DNA of 64,000 bases from Bacteroidales bacterium (GTDB lineage: Bacteria > Bacteroidota > Bacteroidia > Bacteroidales > P3), in assembly GCA_017962445.1 (NCBI GenBank), contig JAGCVI010000018.1, positions 1 to 64,000 of the forward strand, given 5' to 3'. Positions 49,247 through 58,933 of the stretch are shown here, one piece after another (positions within the stretch are counted from its first letter, which is position 1; each line of letters starts with the position of its first letter). The notes beneath the pieces are model-generated. The model was not told the origin of the DNA and made no database searches. It saw only the letters and a program-made list of their open reading frames with translations. Made by a program: the position numbers and the translations under genes.

Positions 49247-51208
49247 ATGAAAAAGCACAGAATTCTGCCTTTTGTATTGTTCATGGTGCTAGGAATTTCC
49301 ACACAAGCCCAGAACGGCACCGATGAGGTCAAAAGTAACATGAAATACGCAGGATGTCACACACTGACATTCTTCGACTCTACAAAAGTATTCATGGAGG
49401 AATCCGGATTGAGCCGTGTGGAATTCCACAAAAGAATAGCCATGCTCGACAACACGGGTTGCAGCATGAACAGCGTTGTGAAGATGGACTACGACCCGCT
49501 GTCGGCATACGTCGAGATTCGCAAGGTACTGGTTCATCGCTATAGTAGCGGAAAAACCGACACAATAGTAGCCGATGGCCGCGGCACTGTATACGACTAT
49601 GTTGCTCCTGCACGCCTGATATACTGGGGCGCATCGCAAAAAATGGTTGAGATAGGTCACCTAGACCCACGCGACGAGGTAGAAATATGGTCGTTCCGCA
49701 AAGGCTTCACATACGCCCTGCTGGATGGCGACGACGAAAGCCGTTACATACCGCCAATGCGTGGCCACTTCTACGACATTGTTCCTTTCTGGAGCGACCA
49801 GCCGATAGTAGACAAGGTCTATAGCGTCAACGTTCTAACGAACAAACATCTGCGTTTCAGCTTCTACAACGACCTGACAGGTGTTTCATGCGACTCAACG
49901 ATTCAGGGCGACCGTACCATCTACACTTTCCGCCGTCACGATATCATGCCACTTAAGCACGAACCCGCCGCACTTGCCGACAACGACATGCAGTGCAAAC
50001 TACTGCTCAGCACTGCACCCAACTGGGAATCGAAATCCATGTGGTTCTACGGAGTGAACGAGGATTACGGCAGCTTCAAAAGCACACCTGAGGTAACCGC
50101 TAAGGTACGCGAGCTGCTTGCCCCTGCCAAATCTGAGCTTGACAGCATCAGCATACTCACCCACTGGGTAGCCGACAATATACGTTACTGCGGCATATCG
50201 ATGGGTGAAGGCGAAGGCTACACTCTGCACAACGCACAGATGAACTTCACCGACCGTTGCGGAGTGTGCAAGGACAAGGCTGGCATGCTTGTAGCCATGC
50301 TTCGCGCAGCTGGATTCAAGAGTTACGCGGCAATGACCATGGCCCACGAACGAATCGACCGCATACCTGCCGACCAGTTCAACCACAGCGTCTGTGTGGT
50401 GCAACGCCGCAACGGACAATACCAACTGCTTGATCCTACATGGGTTCCCAATGTACGTGAGCTATGGAGCAGCGCAGAGCAACAGCAAGGATATCTGATG
50501 GGTCTGCCAAATGGCGCTGACCTTATGGAGACACCCACCTCACCAGCCGAAAACCACTATATCCGCATCTTCGGAGAATCGAAGATAAAGAAAGACGGTA
50601 CTCTTGAAGGAACATTCACTGTCACTGCTGAAGGTCAGAGCGACGCATCGGTGCGCGGAGTGTTCAGTGCACGGCAGAGCGAATGGCAACGCAATCTCGA
50701 GCTGGAGCTGCTCAGGGTAGCGCCAAATGCCATAATCAAGAAAGTGACCCACACCGATCCCGACCGCTATCTGGAACAACCTGTCTGCATCACCTATAAA
50801 TACAGTATCCCTAACTACGCCATAGTAGACGGCGACAACCTGATATTTGTACCGCTGACAGCACGCAACCTTTACAGCCGTGCAATGGGACATCTCTATT
50901 TCGACACCACACTCACCGAACGCACCCAGCCCTTCGCTGACCGCTGCTCACGACTGGTGGAGATAAACGAGACCATCACACTGCCTGCCGAATATAAAAG
51001 CATGGACTACAATGCAAAGATAAAAGGCGTTGTCTCGCCTGCGGTGAACTATGGATGCGGCTTTGAGCTGCAAGGCAACAAGCTTGTCTTTGGCGAAAGC
51101 GCCATGTTCAACAAACGCGTATACGACGCTGTCGACTGGCCCGCTTTCCGTCAGGCTGTTGTAAATCAGAAGACCGTTGCAGCCACACCAGTAATACTTC
51201 ATAAATAA
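49247..51208 (+). CDS. DUF3857 / transglutaminase-like exported protein
   Basis: This 653-aa protein has a signal peptide (ILPFVLFMVLGISTQAQ), an N-terminal DUF3857 domain (RVEFHKRIAMLDNTGC...), and a transglutaminase-like cysteine-protease core at about residues 300-400 with all three catalytic residues: Cys in DRCGVCKDKAGML, His in FNHSVCVV and Asp in LLDPTW. A DUF2569-like beta C-terminal part follows. These proteins sit in the periplasm or at the outer membrane. Substrate unknown. The next gene is a paralog that lost these residues. Confidence 0.88.
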   Translation: MKKHRILPFVLFMVLGISTQAQNGTDEVKSNMKYAGCHTLTFFDSTKVFMEESGLSRVEFHKRIAMLDNTGCSMNSVVKMDYDPLSAYVEIRKVLVHRYSSGKTDTIVADGRGTVYDYVAPARLIYWGASQKMVEIGHLDPRDEVEIWSFRKGFTYALLDGDDESRYIPPMRGHFYDIVPFWSDQPIVDKVYSVNVLTNKHLRFSFYNDLTGVSCDSTIQGDRTIYTFRRHDIMPLKHEPAALADNDMQCKLLLSTAPNWESKSMWFYGVNEDYGSFKSTPEVTAKVRELLAPAKSELDSISILTHWVADNIRYCGISMGEGEGYTLHNAQMNFTDRCGVCKDKAGMLVAMLRAAGFKSYAAMTMAHERIDRIPADQFNHSVCVVQRRNGQYQLLDPTWVPNVRELWSSAEQQQGYLMGLPNGADLMETPTSPAENHYIRIFGESKIKKDGTLEGTFTVTAEGQSDASVRGVFSARQSEWQRNLELELLRVAPNAIIKKVTHTDPDRYLEQPVCITYKYSIPNYAIVDGDNLIFVPLTARNLYSRAMGHLYFDTTLTERTQPFADRCSRLVEINETITLPAEYKSMDYNAKIKGVVSPAVNYGCGFELQGNKLVFGESAMFNKRVYDAVDWPAFRQAVVNQKTVAATPVILHK

Positions 51209-51248
51209 CCATGACCTTTGTCTTAAACCTTAACGTTGCATTACAGAG

Positions 51249-52733
51249 ATGAAAAATACATTTAAAATAATAATCGCCGTCATATTGATTTCCATAATCA
51301 GCTCCCCATTCTCAGTTTCCCATGCACAGGATGCCGAGTACCAGCTTATCCGCCGCACATACAAGGTAAACAACGACGGCACTGTTGACATTCGTTTCCG
51401 CAAAGAGCTGAAACTGCTACGCAACCGCGCCATCACAGCATACGCCGACAAAGGCGAGACATTCATCCTTTACAATCCTGCCATCGACGAGCTGACAATC
51501 AACGAGAGCTACACCATACGTCCCGACGGCAGCCGTGTGCAGACTCCTGCCAACGCTTTCATTGACCAGCTGCCGAGCCAATGCGAGAACTGCGGCCGCT
51601 ACAACGGCATCCGTGAACGCGTAGTGGTCCATACCGCGTTGGAATACAATTGCATAATAGTCCTTGACTATACCATTCACCGCAAAAGCAACATACTATC
51701 AGACAACATCACTCTGACCCAAGACTGCCCTGTCAAAAAGTACGAAATAATACTCGATGTTCCAAATCAATGCCACCACTCTGTTGAATACACGAACTTT
51801 GAAAAGAATCCTCAGATCATCAACGACGGCCACGCCTTTCATTTAATAGCCAAGAACCTATCTCAGAAGTTGATTGACAACTATTTGCCAGACAACCTGT
51901 ATCCGACAGTAAGCATCGACTGCGGAGACTCTCATGGATTATTCTTATTCGAACATGAAAACGACGAAGTTCCTGAAGCCAATGACCTGCTTGGAGAACT
52001 ATACGACAAAGATCAGATGACATATGCAACCAATATTCGAGACTATGTTGTAGACCATATACGCACAATCAACATTCCAGAGCATCTTGTCGACTACAGA
52101 TACAGCACTGCAAGCATGACCTTCAATAGCAACTGCGGGACACCAAGCGACAAGACCATTCTTCTCTATGCATTGCTTAAGCAAGCAGGGTTCACTATGG
52201 TGGACTATAACGACCAAGTCTGTGTAAAAATTCCAGGAACAAGCAGTAACGATTTGAACTATATTCTATCAGCAAAAAACAAAAACAAGCCGCGTCCCGA
52301 CGGGGCAGCCGTCGACGAACAACGTTCGATTGTAATCAACCGTATCCTCGACTGGAAAGGCACTTCAATAAGCGGAGGTTATGAGCAAATGCTTTTGCCT
52401 GTCGAAAACGGCTCAATAAACATAGACCCTGCTATGCTTACCAGTGTCCGCACCGCTCCTGTGAAACTGCGCAACTGCAACGAGAAATACCGCTACACCT
52501 TTACGATGCCCGCCAAAGCAAAGCTCGTAAAGCCGATAAAAATAAACTACTCCAAAAACGGCGTAGGCTGCATAAAGGTAAACATCAAGCAATTGGAGAG
52601 CGGAGCCATAGAGGTTGTACGCGAGCTTGACATCAATGTCGAAGACGGCATCGTCACACCGAAACAATACAAGGCCTTCCGCCAACTAATGCAGGACTGG
52701 GAACAATACAGAACAATAACAATAAAAAGATGA
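51249..52733 (+). CDS. DUF3857 protein with degenerate transglutaminase region
   Basis: This 494-aa protein has a signal peptide (IIIAVILISIISSPFSVSHAQ) and the DUF3857 domain (RKELKLLRNRAITAYADKGETFILY, TIRPDGSRVQTPANAF). Where its upstream neighbour has CGVCKDKA, it reads CGTPSDKT, so the catalytic Cys is replaced by Pro, and no His/Asp motifs follow. It is therefore probably a non-enzymatic partner of the 49247-51208 protein, 40 bp upstream in the same operon. A perfect-palindrome terminator follows directly. Confidence 0.85.
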   Translation: MKNTFKIIIAVILISIISSPFSVSHAQDAEYQLIRRTYKVNNDGTVDIRFRKELKLLRNRAITAYADKGETFILYNPAIDELTINESYTIRPDGSRVQTPANAFIDQLPSQCENCGRYNGIRERVVVHTALEYNCIIVLDYTIHRKSNILSDNITLTQDCPVKKYEIILDVPNQCHHSVEYTNFEKNPQIINDGHAFHLIAKNLSQKLIDNYLPDNLYPTVSIDCGDSHGLFLFEHENDEVPEANDLLGELYDKDQMTYATNIRDYVVDHIRTINIPEHLVDYRYSTASMTFNSNCGTPSDKTILLYALLKQAGFTMVDYNDQVCVKIPGTSSNDLNYILSAKNKNKPRPDGAAVDEQRSIVINRILDWKGTSISGGYEQMLLPVENGSINIDPAMLTSVRTAPVKLRNCNEKYRYTFTMPAKAKLVKPIKINYSKNGVGCIKVNIKQLESGAIEVVRELDINVEDGIVTPKQYKAFRQLMQDWEQYRTITIKR

Positions 52734-52735
52734 GC

Positions 52736-52771
52736 AATATAAAAGCCCGCGAATTCGCGGGCTTTTATATT
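52736..52771. terminator. perfect 36-bp palindromic terminator
   Basis: AATATAAAAGCCCGCG, AATT, CGCGGGCTTTTATATT: the whole 36 bp is its own reverse complement. It begins 2 bp after the stop of the DUF3857 gene. Confidence 0.9.
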
Positions 52772-52782
52772 CAAGTTTAGGG

Positions 52783-52830
52783 AGTTAAATTGGAAGTAAA
52801 AGAGGAAGTTAAATGAGGAGTTAAAATGGA
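52783..52830. repeat. four 12-bp repeats
   Basis: AGTTAAATTGGA, AGTAAAAGAGGA, AGTTAAATGAGG and AGTTAAAATGGA follow one another after the terminator in a 204-bp gap between converging genes. Nothing else is seen in the gap. Confidence 0.7.
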
Positions 52831-52937
52831 CAAATGATTATTGTATTGTCCTGCGCGCAGCGCATTACTTCCTTTTTTACTCCCATCGAAGATTAACTTC
52901 TTTTCATAACTACCTTTCTCACATTGTTTTTTAATCG

Positions 52938-53738
52938 TTACTTGATTCCCCTTATGGATTTTAGTGTCTCGTAGGCTTCGTTGATTTCGCGGAACTGGGC
53001 TTCGGCGTTCTTCTTCATCTCCTCGCCCAAGCCCTCCACTTTGTCGGGATGGTATTTCATTGCCAAACGGCGATAAGCCTTCTTTATCTCATCGTCGCTA
53101 GCATCGCTGTCGAGTCCAAGTACCTTATACGGATCCTTGCGCGATTTGTTCGAAGAACTTGAAGCACCGCCACCTTTATAAGAGCCAGACACATGACGAG
53201 CGTGAATAGATAGCAGGTCGCCCTTGTTGATTCCGAGATAGGTAGCCATGCGTGTCAGCACGTTCACCTCTGTTTGACTAAGCTCACCGTCGGAACCTCC
53301 GATTCCAAACAAGAAATCAAGCATCTGGTAGCGTGTGGAATAGTCTGTATTGTATTTTATCTGACGGCATACATCACCTAAGTCAAAATCCTGTTTCTGG
53401 ATATCACGGAGCATCAATAGCAGCTGCTGAGCCTGTTCCTGCTCGAAATTGCTGTTGAGGAAACGTTTCACATATTCCAGCTCACTCTTTTTCACCACCG
53501 AGTCGGCCTTCATAACAGCGGCCATCAGTACGAGTAGAGCCATCGAGAGGTCATTGGTGCTGCCTGTATTAACATACCGATGACTTGTCCTTTCACCGGT
53601 AGAGTCACCGCCGACAAAAGCGCTTGCTTTCTGCGACTTGTTCTCGAAAGAGTTTCCAATCAGATATCCTATAATTCCACCAATGGGTCCCATCAAAGAC
53701 CATCCGAGGCCGGTAAGTATCCATTTCCCTAATCCCAT
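52938..53738 (-). CDS. TerB-like and DnaJ-domain co-chaperone (DjlA-like)
   Basis: This 266-aa protein has an N-terminal glycine-rich membrane or membrane-associated segment ([23 protein letters not shown]), a TerB-like helical domain at about residues 60-180 ([44 protein letters not shown]), and a C-terminal J domain ([35 protein letters not shown]) with the HPD motif that stimulates DnaK. The layout matches DjlA. There is no operon partner; the gene is 60 bp from the AsmA-like gene. Confidence 0.88.
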   Translation of the reverse strand: MGLGKWILTGLGWSLMGPIGGIIGYLIGNSFENKSQKASAFVGGDSTGERTSHRYVNTGSTNDLSMALLVLMAAVMKADSVVKKSELEYVKRFLNSNFEQEQAQQLLLMLRDIQKQDFDLGDVCRQIKYNTDYSTRYQMLDFLFGIGGSDGELSQTEVNVLTRMATYLGINKGDLLSIHARHVSGSYKGGGASSSSNKSRKDPYKVLGLDSDASDDEIKKAYRRLAMKYHPDKVEGLGEEMKKNAEAQFREINEAYETLKSIRGIK

Positions 53739-53753
53739 GAAAAATGTTTTAAA

Positions 53754-53774
53754 GTTTAAAGTTAATAGTTAAAA
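53754..53774. repeat. 7-bp repeats upstream of DnaJ gene
   Basis: GTTTAAA, GTTAATA and GTTAAAA lie between the AsmA-like and DnaJ genes; short and AT-rich. Confidence 0.4.
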
Positions 53775-53798
53775 AAAGTTCAATTCACATTGTCATAC

Positions 53799-56030
53799 TC
53801 ATTCTTCAACGAGTTCTGAGGTGAGAACGTAGCCGTTCTTGGATGCGTTTTCGTTGATTGAGCCCACAATGATCTGACGCGAAGGAACGCCAGAACGTGC
53901 CATATAATCGGAGACATAACGGTTGCGCATTTCCGCCAGACGACGCAGCTGTGCGACACTCTCCTCAACAGGATATAGCCGCTCAGCAGCCTCTCGAATC
54001 TGACTCTCGGAGGGTTTACGGCCTTCGACATAGCCCTTCTCCTTGATGTAATCGACAAAGCCGTCATCCTTAAGCTCGATAGCCTTGATGTTTGCGAAGT
54101 CAATCATAGCAAGATGTGTCGCTGTCGCCTTATCGGGATGTTCAGAAAGGTAGTATTCCTTCTTCAAGTTAAAAAGGCTTTGTTCCTTGGCTGCCACAGC
54201 GATGTCCATCTGCGGAGTGAGTGTGACAACAATTGCGGAGTCAGTCTTTAGGATGTCTGCAATACGCGACATCTGGTTGTACTGTTCAGAAGTGAAATCA
54301 AACTGTAACGGGTCGAACTCGACGAACTCGATATCGTCACTGCCACCGAAAGCATTGGCTACCATGCGGAAAGGTGACGTAGCCACCTTGACAAGCAAGT
54401 TGCCGAGGGTCTTCCAGACTATCTTCATGTATGAAAACTCTGGTGAGTCGATATTGCCCGACACTGGCACGTCGAACTTAACCTTGCCATCCTTGTCCTT
54501 GATTACATAAAGTGCAGCTCGCAGTGGTATTTTAATCTCCGGTTCTACATCTTTGCGTTTCTTGCCAACCTCTGGTTTATATAGGTCAAGTTTGTTGTCA
54601 CCCTTCAGTTGGCCGTTCTTTATTGTGTTCTCGCTGGTGAATGAGAAGGTTCCGTCAGTGAACGGGTGACCGAGGTATGCTACAGAATATGGCGAGAGGT
54701 CTTTTAGATGCAGACTTCTGATTGCCAACGAGAGATACTGGCTGCTCTTCCAGTTGTCGATGTTGCCGTTCCAATTGATGATGGCCGATCCACCGTTTGG
54801 AAGCTGTGCAAAGATTTTGGCATTGTTTTCTCCATTGAGGGTCAGATTTTCGGCCTTGACATTCAACTTGGTGATTGGGAATGAAAAGGCATCGGGTAGC
54901 GTGAAGTCGTTATAGGTGAAGGTTGCGTCGTTGACGGCAAAAGTACCGATCTTAAACTTCAAAGGCAAACCTTCATCTGCAGCTTCAACCGTGGAGGTAT
55001 CAACAGAAATATCGTCTGCCTGCGCTTCGTCCGTGGACACGGTAGCAAAAAGGCGGTCAAAATTGGTGCCGGTCTTGTATAGGTCAAAATGCGAAACCAG
55101 TCCGTCAACAGTGAACGACTTGATGTCGTATAGGTTCTCATCGAGATTGATGCGGTTCACTCCAACAGCCATCTTTTTAAGTGCAACCACCTGATCTCCT
55201 GTAGCATCACGGATATCCACATTACTAAACGCCATATCACCAGTGATGTTCATTTTCAGGATATCGTCAAGGTTGCCGGCGACATTGACATTTGCATTGA
55301 GTTTACCGTCAAACTTACTGACACTCATGACATCGGTAAGATAGGCCCGGACGTTGGAGATCGCAAAATTCTCGAGAGCCAAATCGACATTGAAATCGTT
55401 GTTGTCCATATTGAGCGATGCATCGGTGCGCAGCACACCGCCGTCAGCCAACTGGAGAGCTATACCAGCATCGGTATTCTTCGAACCGTCGAAAAACACA
55501 CCCGGAACTTTGACGTTCAGGTTTTTGGCATCCCAATCAATATTGGTTTTAACATCAGCATAGTAGACCTCGCCACCACGAATGTCTATGTTATAGAAAT
55601 AGAGTTTCCAATCGCTCGACGTGGTGTCTTCCTCTTCAGGTTCTTCGGATTCAAAATGCTCAATAATACTCGTAAAATTGAACCGATCACCGTCTTGCAG
55701 AATTCTCACTTTGAGTTGAGTCAGCGTGATATGGTCGACATAAAGCTCATGCTTCAGCAGCTTTCGTATTTTTACGCCTACGTCAAGAGTATCGAAGCGG
55801 AAGAAAGTTGTCTTGTCGTCGTCCTCAAACACGGTGAAGTCATAGATTCTGACAGTTCCGCTGAAAACATTGACTTTCAGTTTCTCTACATGAATTTCGC
55901 GGCCAATCAGATCCTTACCATGCTTATTGACATAGCTTTTAGCGATTGGGGAGATAAAAATGAGAGCCAGCAAGATAAGAGTCAAGATGCTGCCAAGAAT
56001 TATCAACGTGATTTTCAGCCACTTTTTCAT
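53799..56030 (-). CDS. AsmA-like DUF748 envelope protein
   Basis: This 743-aa protein begins MKKWLKITLIILGSILTLILLALIFISP, a single membrane anchor; a longer reading to 56114 runs across its own promoter and is rejected. The rest is repeated beta-strand sequence of the AsmA/DUF748 type (VNVFSGTVRIYDFTVFEDDDK, VKVPGVFFDG, YMKIVWKTLGNLLVKVATSPF). The C-terminal 120 residues contain the usual helical end (EESVAQLRRLAEMRNRYVSDYM). Such proteins span the periplasm and take part in lipid transport or outer membrane assembly. The promoter is shared divergently with ispD. Confidence 0.85.
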   Translation of the reverse strand: MKKWLKITLIILGSILTLILLALIFISPIAKSYVNKHGKDLIGREIHVEKLKVNVFSGTVRIYDFTVFEDDDKTTFFRFDTLDVGVKIRKLLKHELYVDHITLTQLKVRILQDGDRFNFTSIIEHFESEEPEEEDTTSSDWKLYFYNIDIRGGEVYYADVKTNIDWDAKNLNVKVPGVFFDGSKNTDAGIALQLADGGVLRTDASLNMDNNDFNVDLALENFAISNVRAYLTDVMSVSKFDGKLNANVNVAGNLDDILKMNITGDMAFSNVDIRDATGDQVVALKKMAVGVNRINLDENLYDIKSFTVDGLVSHFDLYKTGTNFDRLFATVSTDEAQADDISVDTSTVEAADEGLPLKFKIGTFAVNDATFTYNDFTLPDAFSFPITKLNVKAENLTLNGENNAKIFAQLPNGGSAIINWNGNIDNWKSSQYLSLAIRSLHLKDLSPYSVAYLGHPFTDGTFSFTSENTIKNGQLKGDNKLDLYKPEVGKKRKDVEPEIKIPLRAALYVIKDKDGKVKFDVPVSGNIDSPEFSYMKIVWKTLGNLLVKVATSPFRMVANAFGGSDDIEFVEFDPLQFDFTSEQYNQMSRIADILKTDSAIVVTLTPQMDIAVAAKEQSLFNLKKEYYLSEHPDKATATHLAMIDFANIKAIELKDDGFVDYIKEKGYVEGRKPSESQIREAAERLYPVEESVAQLRRLAEMRNRYVSDYMARSGVPSRQIIVGSINENASKNGYVLTSELVEE

Positions 56031-56054
56031 TAATATAGAATCTATAAAGATATG

Positions 56055-56062
56055 CAAAATTA
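56055..56062 (-). promoter_or_regulatory. -7 element of DUF748 gene
   Basis: TAATTTTG on the minus strand, 24 bp before the start at 56030. Confidence 0.55.
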
Positions 56063-56081
56063 CGAAAAAAAATATTTTTTG

Positions 56082-56089
56082 TATTTTTG
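56082..56089 (+). promoter_or_regulatory. -7 element of ispD
   Basis: TATTTTTG, 27 bp before the ispD ATG and 20 bp from the divergent element; the two promoters are back to back. Confidence 0.6.
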
Positions 56090-56116
56090 CACACGTTTTC
56101 AGAGAAAAAAACAAAC

Positions 56117-56785
56117 ATGATAGCAGTAATATTGGCCGGAGGGAACGGCAGCAGGATGAACAGCTCTACACCAAAGCAATTTCTGCCACTCAGTGACGGA
56201 CGCAGCGTTATTGAACACACTGTCGACGTTTTTGAGCGACACCCCGACATCGAGGAAATATGCATAGTGATGAAAAGCGATTGGATAAATGAAACGAAAC
56301 AGATGGCAGAACGCTATGGATGGAGCAAGGTGCGCAAGATTGTCGCTGGTGGCGCGGAACGATACATGTCGACACTGGCAGCAATAGAATGCTACCTTGA
56401 GAGAGAGGATGACTTCGTGATGTTGCTGCATGACGCAGCGCGTCCATATGTTAGTCAACGTATTATCAGCGATGTGGCAGAGGCATGCAAGGAACATAAT
56501 GCGGTGGCCGTTGGCATACCGAGCACCGACACAATATGGCAGGTGAATCCTATAACCAAAACGATACAACGTATACCTGAGCGGAGCGTGATGTGGCGGG
56601 CTCAAACACCACAGGCTTTCCGTTTCAGCACAATACGCGATGCTTACCAGCGGGCATTGCAAGACCCGCAGTTCCATGCCACTGACGACTGCGGCGTGGT
56701 GGCGCACTATATGCCTGAATGTCGCATACATATCGTCAACGGTGAAGAAGAGAATGTGAAGATTACATTCCCCCATGATATGTGA
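56117..56785 (+). CDS. ispD: 2-C-methyl-D-erythritol 4-phosphate cytidylyltransferase
   Basis: This 222-aa enzyme of the MEP isoprenoid pathway joins MEP to CTP. The start ATG at 56117 gives MIAVILAGGNGSRMN, the nucleotide-binding motif, followed by PKQFLPLSDG, VMLLHDAARPYVSQ, AVGIPSTDTIW and RAQTPQAFRF. An earlier start would run over the promoter. The length is standard. A Nif3-like gene follows 81 bp downstream. Confidence 0.94.
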   Translation: MIAVILAGGNGSRMNSSTPKQFLPLSDGRSVIEHTVDVFERHPDIEEICIVMKSDWINETKQMAERYGWSKVRKIVAGGAERYMSTLAAIECYLEREDDFVMLLHDAARPYVSQRIISDVAEACKEHNAVAVGIPSTDTIWQVNPITKTIQRIPERSVMWRAQTPQAFRFSTIRDAYQRALQDPQFHATDDCGVVAHYMPECRIHIVNGEEENVKITFPHDM

Positions 56786-56866
56786 ATTATAGTTTGTGAA
56801 AAGTGAATTGAGACCATAACAACATATCAACTAAAAACAAGCCTTATAACCATCAAACTTAGATCC

Positions 56867-57973
56867 ATGAAAATCAAAGAAGTCACTGAATATCTCAATA
56901 GCCGCTTCTTGCCTGTATACCAGGAATCTTACGACAACGCAGGACTTTTGTTAGGAGATGTTGAGACAGAAATAAAAGGAGTACTTGCCACCACCGACAT
57001 CACCATGGATGTCATCGACGAAGCCATGGCAATGAATGCAAACTTGATTGTAAGCCATCATCCACTAATTTTCAATGGAATCAAAAGAATCACGCCAGCC
57101 AATGAGACTGGCAGGATGGTGATGCGGCTGTTGCAAGAAGGCATTGCCGTGTATGCTGCCCACACAAATCTCGACAATCTGGAGTGGGGCGTGAACGGCA
57201 TTCTGGCTGAAAAAATCGGACTCAAAGACTGCGAGGTGCTACGTCCCCTGAGCGGCGTGTTGATGAAGCTGGTGACTTACGTTCCAGCCGACCATGCCGA
57301 TAGGGTGAGGAAAGAACTCTTCGCCGCCGGAGCAGGAGCAATAGGAGGCTATGACTGCTGCAGCTACAACAGCGAAGGTTTCGGGACATTCCGTGCCGGA
57401 GACGGATGCAATCCGTTCTGTGGCAACATCGGAGAACTGCACAACGAACCAGAAATCCGAATCGAGGTGATATACGAACAGCGTATCGGCCGACGACTGA
57501 TAGAAATGCTCCGGACAGTGCATCCCTATGAAGAGCCTGCTTTCGATTGCATACCGTTGGCCAACAGTTACGACAAGGTTGGAGCTGGCATGGTGGGGCA
57601 TTTAGAAGAGCCCCTGACAGCTGAAGAGTTCCTTGCAAAAGTCAAGGAGAAGCTAAACCTGCCTGTGATCCGCACTTCGAAATTAAAACTCAAAAATACA
57701 GAATCCAAAATACAGAAAGTGGCTGTCTGCGGTGGCTCGGGTAGTTTTTTGATTAGCGACGCTAAGGCCTGCGGGGCCGACATCTTCATGACCGGCGACC
57801 TGAAATACCACGATTTCCAATCAGCCGAAAATGTCATTATCCTTGCTGATATTGGACATTTCGAAAGCGAACAATTTGCAAAAGAACTAATTCATCGTGT
57901 AATTTCAGAAAAATTTAGTAATTTTGCATGCCAAATCGCGAAAAGCGACAAAGGCTTTATATATTATATATAA
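56867..57973 (+). CDS. Nif3-like dinuclear metal center protein
   Basis: This 368-aa protein has the Nif3/YbgI metal-binding residues: VSHHPLIFNG, AAHTNLDNLEWGVN near residue 100 and ADIGHFESEQF near the end. The middle insertion (about residues 125-230) is the PII/CutA-like domain of longer members. It is often named GTP cyclohydrolase 1 type 2, but true function is unsettled. The last bases contain a TAATTTTG element likely serving the next gene. Confidence 0.9.
   Translation: MKIKEVTEYLNSRFLPVYQESYDNAGLLLGDVETEIKGVLATTDITMDVIDEAMAMNANLIVSHHPLIFNGIKRITPANETGRMVMRLLQEGIAVYAAHTNLDNLEWGVNGILAEKIGLKDCEVLRPLSGVLMKLVTYVPADHADRVRKELFAAGAGAIGGYDCCSYNSEGFGTFRAGDGCNPFCGNIGELHNEPEIRIEVIYEQRIGRRLIEMLRTVHPYEEPAFDCIPLANSYDKVGAGMVGHLEEPLTAEEFLAKVKEKLNLPVIRTSKLKLKNTESKIQKVAVCGGSGSFLISDAKACGADIFMTGDLKYHDFQSAENVIILADIGHFESEQFAKELIHRVISEKFSNFACQIAKSDKGFIYYI
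57919..57926 (+). promoter_or_regulatory. -7 element inside nif3-like gene end
   Basis: TAATTTTG, 141 bp upstream of the zinc-ribbon gene; it may drive that gene and hutH. Confidence 0.35.
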
Positions 57974-58067
57974 TTGACTTATAAACATTTGAACGTAAAT
58001 TACTTTAATAAAACAAAGTACAATTCACAAATCTCAACCCGCGAATAACAAAATAAATTAATATAAA

Positions 58068-58892
58068 ATGGCAAAAAAGGTCACATCGAAAACAGAAACT
58101 CCGCAGGAGAAACCGGCAATGGAAATGGTACGTCAGGACGTTGACATAGCCGTTGAGAAACGTTTGGTGGCGCTCTACACCTTACAGAGCGTTGATTCTG
58201 AAATAGATAAAATTAAAATCATCCGCGGCGAACTGCCACAGGCAATACAAGACCTGGAGGACGAGATTGCCGGTCTTGAGACTCGTATCCAAAATTTCAA
58301 CAACGAAATTGAGACGACTAACAAGAAGATGGAAACCGAAAAGAATGAGATTGCGGAGCACAATGAGATGATTAAGAAGTATCAGAAACAGCAGGACAAT
58401 GTGCGCAACAACCGTGAATTCGAAGCCATCAACAAGGAAATTGAGTACAAGAGCCTGCAGATTCAGCTGTGTGAGCGTCACATCAAAGAGGCTAACGCCC
58501 ACATCAAGGAGATGCAACAGCACATTTCCGCCGCCGAACTTCTGCTCGAAAACCGTCGCAAGGATTTGGAAGCCAAAAAAGAAGAACTTGACGGTATAAT
58601 CAAGGAAACCGAAAAAGACGAGACACGCCTGCGCTCAAAGTCGGAGGAGCAGGAAAAATTCATCGAACCGCGTTATCTGTCCGCATACAAGAGAATTCGC
58701 AACGCTGCCCGCAACGGACTTGCTGTCGTCACCATCGATCGCGATGCCTGCGGCGGCTGTTTCAGCAAGATTCCTCCCCAGCGTCAGACGGAAATCAAGA
58801 TGCATAAGAAGGTTATTGTCTGCGAGCACTGCGGACGCATTCTGGTCGACGACGCTATAGCCGACATGGCCAAGGAGAATCTCTCCAAGTAA
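58068..58892 (+). CDS. coiled-coil C4 zinc-ribbon protein (DUF164/CdsZ-like)
   Basis: This 274-aa protein has a long antiparallel coiled coil (about residues 30-200, for example EDEIAGLETRIQNFNNEIET) and a C-terminal zinc ribbon with two CxxC pairs (DACGGCFSKIPPQ and VCEHCGRILVDD). This is the C4-type zinc ribbon (DUF164) family, whose members act as scaffolds or nucleic-acid-associated factors. It is cytoplasmic. It is followed 41 bp later by hutH in the same direction. Confidence 0.88.
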   Translation: MAKKVTSKTETPQEKPAMEMVRQDVDIAVEKRLVALYTLQSVDSEIDKIKIIRGELPQAIQDLEDEIAGLETRIQNFNNEIETTNKKMETEKNEIAEHNEMIKKYQKQQDNVRNNREFEAINKEIEYKSLQIQLCERHIKEANAHIKEMQQHISAAELLLENRRKDLEAKKEELDGIIKETEKDETRLRSKSEEQEKFIEPRYLSAYKRIRNAARNGLAVVTIDRDACGGCFSKIPPQRQTEIKMHKKVIVCEHCGRILVDDAIADMAKENLSK

Positions 58893-58933
58893 ATAACGCA
58901 CTGACGTTGTAAAGAAAACCTCAAAAAATAAAA

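Noticed and set aside
56030-56114. Longer N-terminus of the DUF748 protein
   Set aside because: It would run across the TAATTTTG promoter; the start at 56030 gives a normal membrane anchor.
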